54,741 nucleotides of DNA, taken from contig JBCCHB010000115.1 in the NCBI GenBank assembly GCA_039028975.1, positions 1-54,741 on the forward strand. The letters run 5' to 3'. Shown here one piece after another: positions 49,135 to 54,741 of this stretch; positions within the stretch are counted from its first letter, which is position 1, and each line of letters begins with the position of its first letter. The DNA is from JAHBNG01 sp039028975 (GTDB taxonomy: Bacteria > Chloroflexota > Anaerolineae > Caldilineales > Caldilineaceae). A model generated the notes under the pieces. It was not told where the DNA came from. It made no database searches and saw only the letters and a program-made list of their open reading frames with translations. Made by a program: the position numbers and the translations under genes.

Positions 49135-52114
49135 CTAAAGTAACTGTAGATCTTGTGCCCGCCGGACGGCCTCGGTGCGATTGCCAGCCGACAGTTTGCT
49201 CAAAATATTACTCATATGTTTTTTTGTTGTTGCGATGGAAATGAATAACCTATCGGAAATCTGTTGATTCGTTAGGCCATCGGCAACAAGGGTCAACAAT
49301 TCAAGCTCTCGTTGGCTTAATGCATCTGGTAGAGATTGGGTAGCAGGTCCTTCAACCTCACTCTTGTCAAAGGCTGCCTGCAAGTGGCGAACATAGTTTG
49401 GCACAACCTCCTTTGCCATGATAGCGTCAGCGGCTATCTTTTGTAGCAGCAGTGCCATGGGTGGGCCTTCATTTACAAAGATGCGGACATAGCCTTCTGG
49501 CTCGGCCAGCGTTAGGGCACGTTTTAGGGAGAGGAGCGCAGAAGGGGTGCTCTGATGCACGGTATGGGCAAGGGCCTGAAGGATCAGGATTTCGATTAAG
49601 CTCCCTTGTCTTCCCTCCTCTTCCGCTGCCTGTTGGAGGCGGTTCAACAATCCCAAAGCTTGTTGTATGGTCCCTGCGCCCTCGTCATTGCTGCCTCGGC
49701 TATCCAGGATTAGATTACGTTGATGCTGATGACTCTGATCCTGGCTACCTTGCTCTTGAGCAATGAGGACTCTAGCTAAGATCATATGCTCGAACTCTTG
49801 GAGGTAGCTGAGATTATCATCAATAGATAAACCTCGCTTATGTACCCAATCCAAGGCTTCAGTCAACCTGCCTTGAGCAAGCCATATTTGCGCCTTTTGC
49901 GCGGCAAAAGGACGTACAATAGGGATAGGCGTCTTGTAGTAGAGCTGTTCCGCTGCGTCGAGTAGCTCAAGCGCCCCATCTAGGTTGCCTTGGTTCACCT
50001 TGATACGCGCCATAACAGGGTACAAGTTATACTCGTTACCAGATATTATGGCTTGCTCGCCTAACTCCTCGCTACGTCGTAGATGGTGTGCAGCGGTTTC
50101 TCCTTCCCCTCGCTCATAGAGCAGCTCACTCAACCCCACATGCAGATCTACCATACCCGGAAAAACTGATCCACCTTGTTTGGTGGCAAGCGTCAATGAG
50201 CGCTCATAGATTCTTATGGCCTGTTGGAGATGTCCCTGGGCCACCCTGATCTGAGCCAAGAATGACGTGCAGCCAACTACAACAGGAATCTGACCGGCCG
50301 TTTGCATCGTCGTCATAAAATCGGCAAAAGACAGGCTAGCTGCTTCCAGGTTGCCACTGGCCCAGTGTGCCATGGCTAAGATCATGGTTGGGAGTGCGCG
50401 CTCGGCATCATCATCTGTTGACAGCAGCCCGAGTGCCCGTTGGGCTTTAGCCACCGCATCCGGTACATTGCCTAGCGCTTGGGCAATATAGGCCCGGGCA
50501 GAAGCAGCTGCTGCTGGTAAAGACCGAAACTGGGCTTCATCTACAACGGCTATTTTAGCGTCAGCGGGTCTAGCATCAGTGAGACGAGTATCAGTGAGAC
50601 TAGCATCAGTAAGATCACCATTAGCTGTATCAGATATGTCTGCTTTGGCCATTTCTGCCTGCGCCATTCTATCCGCCGCTATATCCAGCCATCTTTGAGC
50701 GTTCTGCAGACGAGCCTTGCCGGCCTCTAGTTCATTGCTACTGAGCAGCGCCCACGCATAACCGACGCTGAGCACTGGTCTTACACGAACTAACTCTTCT
50801 GGTAGCGCTTTCAGCCAGTCGAGCCGCGTAACGAACGGGAAACGCGTCTGGGTGACCCCTTGCGCTACTTCGATCAGGTTTGCTGCACGCTCAAAATCCT
50901 CAGCAGCAAACGCATGGCGGATCGCATCTGAGAGTAAATTCTTCTGCTCGTACCAGATGCTTGCCCGCTGATGCAGAATCGGTAACTGATCGGGGTAACT
51001 GGCTAACGCGTGGACTTGGAGAACATCGGCAAATAGGCGGTGGTAACGATACCACTCACGTCTCTCATCCAATGCAACGAGGAAGAGATTGCTTCGCTCC
51101 AAGGACATCAGCATCTTTCGCCCATCATCCTGACCCTGCTCCACGTCTATAACCGCATCACAAAGCGGGCCACATAAGCTGTTAAGAATCGAAGTTTGTA
51201 GCAGGAATCGGCGAATTGGTTCAGGCTGCTGTTGCAGAACCTCTTCGGCCAAGTAGTCTAGGATAAAGCGGTGGCTACCGGTAAATGCCTGGATAAAACC
51301 GTTAATGTAGCGTTGTCCAGTATCGAGTTGTCCAGTATTGTTTTGTGTAAGGGCAGTAAGTTCTTGTATCGAGTGTGTTTCCTGCCGGGCAAGGTGTCCT
51401 TGCAACGCAAGCCCAGCCATTTGCAGGCCCGCAATCCAGCCTTCTGTGTGACTTTCCAGAGTAGCAATCTCTTGCGCTGAAAGATTCAGATTCATCATCT
51501 GATTGAGAAAATTAGCGGCTTCGGCAGGGGTAAAACGCAAATTGGCGGCACGCAGCTCAGTCAGCTCTCCTCGGGCGCGATAGCGAGCTAAGGGGAACGG
51601 TGGATCCTCCCGGGTCATGATGAGTATATGCATCTGGGGAGGCACATGCTCAAGCAGAAAAATGAGGGCGTCATCAACTACTTTGGCATCAAGTACGTGG
51701 TAGTCATCCAAGACAAGCACAAAAGCGTCCGAGAGAGCGCTGATTTCATTGAGTAGAGTTGTCAGCAGCAACTCGATCGGTGAGGGCGGTAGGGATTGAA
51801 GCAAATTCAGAACGCTTTGGCCAATGCTCTCTTCTACTGTTTGTAACGCTGCCACTAGGTAAGCAAAAAAAACGTGTTGGATCTTTATCCTCTTCATCCA
51901 GGGTGATCCAGGCAACTTGATTGTCGATTTGCTCTACCCATTCGCTGACCAGCGTCGTTTTCCCGAAGCCGGCCGGCGCGGAGATGAGGCTCAGTTTGCG
52001 ATGCGCTCCTTGCTGCAATCCTTCGCTTAGCTGCTTAAGCAGGTGAGGGCGACGGACGAGGTTGGGGCGTGGCGGTGGGATATAGAGCTTGGTGGCTAAA
52101 ATTGGGGTAGACAT
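49135..52114 (-). pseudogene. LAL-type LuxR regulator 3, split by a +1 base in an A8 run
   Basis: The first part (52114 to about 51870) encodes MSTPILATKLYIPPPRPNLV, Walker A SAPAGFGKTT and WITLDEEDKDPTRFF. The second part, in another frame from about 51870 to 49135, continues FAYLVAALQTVEESIGQ, Walker B FVLVLDDYH, a TPR-like sensor and a C-terminal LuxR HTH (LSQRELELLTLVADGLTNQQ). The break is at eight T on the coding strand (51865-51872). Removing one T restores DPTRFFAYLVAAL, the family consensus. Everything else is intact over about 990 aa. It may be a true pseudogene, a sequencing or assembly error, or a gene read by slippage at the homopolymer. A 15-bp degenerate repeat (LTDASLTDTRLTDARPADA) lies at about 50550-50625. 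Confidence 0.85.
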
Positions 52115-52391
52115 GGTTTAATTATAAAACATGTACATTATCTAGCTGAAACGCCTTGCCCGTGGGGCGTGGTCTCCAAAAAGGAGGAACCTGTCTAGCC
52201 GAATGCGTCGCACTGTTCAGACGATGCTCCACGTATCAATCTATCTTTGAATAGTACGACGCACTCTCCGTCCCTCATTCTGGGACGTACCCACTTGTGG
52301 AGTGTGGGGTTCGCTGACGGTTGATTTGGAAGTTAAGCCGAGGCCTGACCTCCTGATTTGTGACGGTAAATTCTCTAACAGAAAGACCAGT

Positions 52392-53096
52392 CTAAATCTC
52401 TGCTGTCGTTAGCTTAGCCCGCAGGGATTCTAGCGACTGTTTCTTAGGCAGATAGCACCTCTTGATCTCCCAACGGTCTGTGGCAAAGCCAGAAAATCCC
52501 ATGACCACGATGATGGCCAATGCGAACAGCGGCTCCCCTTCATAAAGCATCAGACCCACCATAATCAAAGTCATTGGTAGTAGATACCAGAGGATTAACT
52601 CGCGATTGCGCTTGATCAGATAGTTGATCTGCCAGATTGCTCTGTCGAGTTCACCCACCATAGTCTGTTCAAAATGGACATCTTCTTGGCGGCGTCTGCG
52701 CTGCCAGATCACGGCAAGTACTGTATATCCAAGGTAGAGACCCGGTAGCAGAAAGTCATGAGACTCAATGCCGTTTAGAAACGCCACACCAATCAACGCA
52801 ATCCCCACTAGAAAATTCACCCCAATCATAATCATCTCAAAGCGCCTCAGCGATCGGCTAACAGACTTTCTTTTACGCTTGATCTGCGTGAAGAGCGCAT
52901 TCTCATTGATTGCGTAGAGTTTTTCTTCATTTTGACTGTCCCAGATAATCTTCATATCTTCAAACTCCCTAAGTTCATCAAATCCACTGTTTGTTTCAAA
53001 TTCACTGTTTGTTTCAAATTCACTGTTTGTTTCAAATTCACTGTTTGCTTCAAATTCACTGTTTGCTTCAAATCCATTGTTCGTTTCAATGCCCAT
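52392..53096 (-). CDS. Membrane partner of the ECF sigma factor
   Basis: 234 aa. The N-terminus is a six-residue tandem repeat (FEANSE/FETNSE), then KIIWDSQNEEKLYAINENAL, a basic region, and two pairs of hydrophobic segments (about 88-108 and 115-130; 168-186 and 190-205). The start overlaps the sigma gene's stop by 11 bases, so the two are co-translated. The position and membrane location fit an anti-sigma or sigma-modulating role, but no zinc anti-sigma motif is seen, so the role is inferred from context. Confidence 0.75.
   Translation of the reverse strand: MGIETNNGFEANSEFEANSEFETNSEFETNSEFETNSGFDELREFEDMKIIWDSQNEEKLYAINENALFTQIKRKRKSVSRSLRRFEMIMIGVNFLVGIALIGVAFLNGIESHDFLLPGLYLGYTVLAVIWQRRRRQEDVHFEQTMVGELDRAIWQINYLIKRNRELILWYLLPMTLIMVGLMLYEGEPLFALAIIVVMGFSGFATDRWEIKRCYLPKKQSLESLRAKLTTAEI
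52978..53090. repeat. 18-bp coding repeat at the N-terminus of the sigma partner
   Basis: Units of the type TTCAAATTCACTGTTTGT repeat about six times and encode FETNSE or FEANSE. The copies are near-identical, so the number may vary between strains. Confidence 0.85.
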
Positions 53097-53676
53097 GTTG
53101 CACTCCCTCCCTCACTTGCCCCACCAAACGCTTCTTAATACGGTGAATCTTAACCCCCACGTTGCCCTCTGAGATGCCCAGCATCTCGGCCATTTCTTTG
53201 TAGCTAAATCCGTCCAGCATGAGCAAACAGAGGGAACGATCGATGGGGTCAAGTCGAGCAATCTGCTCATAGAGCCACTCGACGCGTGCATCGCTAGGCT
53301 GCTCCATAACCGTCAATGTCTGGGCCATGGCTACGAGCGGTTCCGTTGATGGCTGCTTCTTCTCGCGCCGGGTCCAAGCCGATGCCGTGTAGAGAGCCAC
53401 TCGGTAGATCCACGTCGACACCTTGGCTTCCCCACGAAAGTCCGGAATCGACCGCCACAATTGCAGAGCAATCTCCTGAAACAGATCGTCCCGATCATGA
53501 GCATTGAAGGCATAGGCTCGCACAATCTTGAAGAGAATGCCTTTGTGCTGGTTTAACCAGTTGTCAAAGATCTGCTTTTGTTCCTGCTCGTGCATTTGTC
53601 TAATCCATCTCCTAAGGAACCGGTCATAAATATCCTGAGCATGTTCTCTCTCTCCTCTCCGGAGAGGAGAGAGCAT
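53086..53676 (-). CDS. ECF-type RNA polymerase sigma factor
   Basis: 196 aa from the first ATG, or 169 aa from a later Met at 53595. Region 2 (about 60-115: DRDDLFQEIALQLWRSIPDF, then STWIYRVALY) and region 4 (about 138-190: LDPIDRSLCLLMLDGFSYKE, EMLGISEGNVGVKIHRIKKR) are clear. It would direct RNA polymerase to a specific promoter set. The gene for a membrane protein overlaps its end by 11 bases. The early ATG lies inside a 26-base palindrome, so the later start is plausible, though its AGGAG is 13 bases away. Confidence 0.88.
   Translation of the reverse strand: MLSPLRRGEREHAQDIYDRFLRRWIRQMHEQEQKQIFDNWLNQHKGILFKIVRAYAFNAHDRDDLFQEIALQLWRSIPDFRGEAKVSTWIYRVALYTASAWTRREKKQPSTEPLVAMAQTLTVMEQPSDARVEWLYEQIARLDPIDRSLCLLMLDGFSYKEMAEMLGISEGNVGVKIHRIKKRLVGQVREGVQHGH
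53648..53673. repeat. 26-base perfect palindrome at the sigma gene 5' end
   Basis: CTCTCTCCTCTCC is followed at once by its exact complement (centre between 53660 and 53661). It spans codons 2-10 if translation begins at 53676, and would be in the leader if it begins at 53595. It could be a binding site or a hairpin controlling translation. Confidence 0.65.
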
Positions 53677-53813
53677 ATGGTTGAATTATTTACAGCTCAT
53701 TCCTAATTCGCTTGCGCTATAATAACTTGCGCTATAGTAACTAGTGACAGAATCAGGTCGATTTATTACAACGAATATGCGATCACATTGGGAGCATCTG
53801 AGTTTGGGGTGAG

Positions 53814-53912
53814 AATGCATTGCACCCAGCCCAGTTATACTGCGGTCGTTTTCAAACGGAGCTGAGTATAGAGATACTCGAACCCGAAATCACCAGCTGG
53901 GTGCGTTGCATT
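53814..53912. repeat. Nested inverted repeats with palindromic element copy 3
   Basis: The outer arms AATGCATTGCACCCAGC (53814-53830) and GCTGGGTGCGTTGCATT (53896-53912) pair with 2 mismatches. Inside, 53836-53870 is a 35-bp version of the palindromic element of 553-638 and 17233-17318. It keeps both ends (TATACTGCGGTCG and TTTTCAAACGGAGCTGAGTATA without its last bases) and lacks about 51 internal bases. The rest of 53677-54084 holds only the terminator at 53987-54015. Confidence 0.75.
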
Positions 53913-53986
53913 TGGCTGCAACGCCGAATGCTCGACATGACGCGGGCTTTCTCAATACCGTGTTACGCTTTTGCGCGCCAATCAAA

Positions 53987-54015
53987 AAAAGCCGACCATA
54001 ATGTGATCGGCTTTT
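53987..54015 (-). terminator. Intrinsic terminator of the subtilase gene
   Basis: AAAAGCCGA and TCGGCTTTT pair around an 11-base loop. On the minus strand the stem is followed by a run of T. It lies 70 bases past the subtilase stop. Confidence 0.8.
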
Positions 54016-54084
54016 GAGGAGAACGAGAAGAACATTTCTTGCTCCTCACCGCCCCCTGTAGGCAACTATTCTCTTTGGATGAGC

Positions 54085-54741
54085 CTATTTTAGCTCAACA
54101 TCATCCACAAAGAAAGTCGTTGGTGAATCCGCGTTGGTCTCTGCCTTGAAGCGGATCCTGACCGATTGACCCGCAAACTCACTCAGATCCACCGATGGGT
54201 TTCTCCAGCCTTGCTGTCTCGGCGGGTGACTCAGGATAAACGTGGCGTTTGACACACCCTGTAGCTCTACCTGGAGCACAAGCCGATCCGCCGGATCTTG
54301 ATAGCCATAGCCAGCCGATGTGGCAATCCAGGCGTAGGAGAGCTGCCCACTGGCTGGAATGACCACCGTCTGCTGGGCAAAATCTGCTGAGTTGTTCTCA
54401 CCACCCAGGCTGACACTAAATTGACCCGTAACCGGGCGTTCGGTCGAGCGGATATCCGCGCTGCTGAATGACCACCCCTGGTTCTCCTCAAAGCTACCAT
54501 CTTCTACTGTATTGTCGCCTGTAGGCGTCTCTTCTGGCTGGGGCGTAGGTGTCGGAGACGGTGTTGGCGATGGAGTTGGTGACGGGGTCGGTGTAGGTTC
54601 ATCACCGACATCGTTGTTGACAGCACGCAACATGTTGATTCGGCCACATTGCCAGAATTGACCCGTTCCTGTGATCGCGTCGGCGGTATTACAGAGACGG
54701 GTGCGGATCTCGCTGTTGGTTAGCCCTAAAGATGAGAGTAG
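54085..54741 (-). CDS. Subtilase (S8) C-terminal part, continuing past the window end
   Basis: The frame is open to the window edge, giving 218 residues. It begins LLSSLGLTNSEIRTRLCNTA followed by GRINMLRAV, which matches the C-terminal end of a subtilisin catalytic domain (typically GR(V/I)NA.RAV). A (PTPS)n linker follows, then a beta-sandwich domain of about 150 residues (GSFEENQGWSF ... TFFVDDVELK) of the carbohydrate-binding or P-domain-like type. The catalytic Asp/His/Ser lie outside the window. The protein is probably secreted. The ATG at 54633 is not the true start. Confidence 0.85.
   Translation of the reverse strand, partial: LLSSLGLTNSEIRTRLCNTADAITGTGQFWQCGRINMLRAVNNDVGDEPTPTPSPTPSPTPSPTPTPQPEETPTGDNTVEDGSFEENQGWSFSSADIRSTERPVTGQFSVSLGGENNSADFAQQTVVIPASGQLSYAWIATSAGYGYQDPADRLVLQVELQGVSNATFILSHPPRQQGWRNPSVDLSEFAGQSVRIRFKAETNADSPTTFFVDDVELK

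Noticed and set aside
49135..52114. Two separate LAL genes
   Set aside because: The two frames are halves of one domain architecture that join exactly at the A8 run; neither half makes sense alone.

Overview
The window looks like a chromosomal segment of a Chloroflexota bacterium, probably from the Anaerolineae/Caldilineales/Ardenticatenia side. This is inferred from gene content and not from a marker gene. The pointers are several MalT-type LAL LuxR regulators, BTAD regulators, CHAT/caspase/STAND-WD40 genes, FG-GAP and DUF11 exported proteins ending in an FPV/FPI-type tail, and abundant short tandem repeats and palindromes. I saw no rRNA, tRNA or CRISPR array.

Layout. 0-3 kb (+): two short ORFs with strong ribosome binding sites, the ribosome-assembly GTPase rsgA, and a zinc-free MDR oxidoreductase. 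3-11.5 kb (-): two translationally coupled LAL regulators, then two calmodulin-like genes interleaved with a small uncharacterised protein and a remnant of it, then a short BTAD regulator. 11.6-27 kb (-): a conflict/programmed-death-like island with a CHAT-FGE fusion, an nSTAND NTPase with about 16 WD40 repeats, a caspase-like protease, a Trypco1-like protein, a glycosidase/SH3/muramidase/2TM protein, a coiled-coil transglutaminase-like protein and an astacin-like metalloprotease. 27-34.3 kb (-): two exported surface proteins (DUF11; FG-GAP/P-domain/metalloprotease-like). 34.5-39.7 kb (-): a SIR2-like protein followed 17 bp later by a second nSTAND-WD40 protein. 40.4-42.4 kb (+): a LysM protein and an SH3-M23 peptidase. 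43-52 kb: a polytopic membrane protein, a BTAD-AAA regulator, a second MDR, another copy of the small protein family and a third LAL regulator broken by one extra base in an A8 run. 52.4-54.7 kb (-): an ECF sigma factor with an overlapping membrane partner, and the 3' end of a subtilase gene.

How the parts may work together. CHAT, caspase-like, SIR2-like, Trypco1 and nSTAND-WD40 proteins belong to the NTP-dependent conflict systems known from multicellular bacteria. There a STAND switch senses a threat and activates a protease or NAD-depleting effector. Here the same-strand neighbours also include cell-wall hydrolases, a transglutaminase fold and a metalloprotease, which suggests a lysis or wall-remodelling output (inference).

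The most striking items are: (1) two tandem genes encoding close relatives of eukaryotic calmodulin, arranged as a duplicated [small protein-calmodulin] unit; (2) an 86-bp palindromic element with TA-like ends that sits in the same reading frame in two genes, including the nSTAND gene, and has a 35-bp deletion derivative at 53.8 kb; (3) inverted copies of a composite octamer minisatellite bracketing the 8-kb caspase-to-transglutaminase module.
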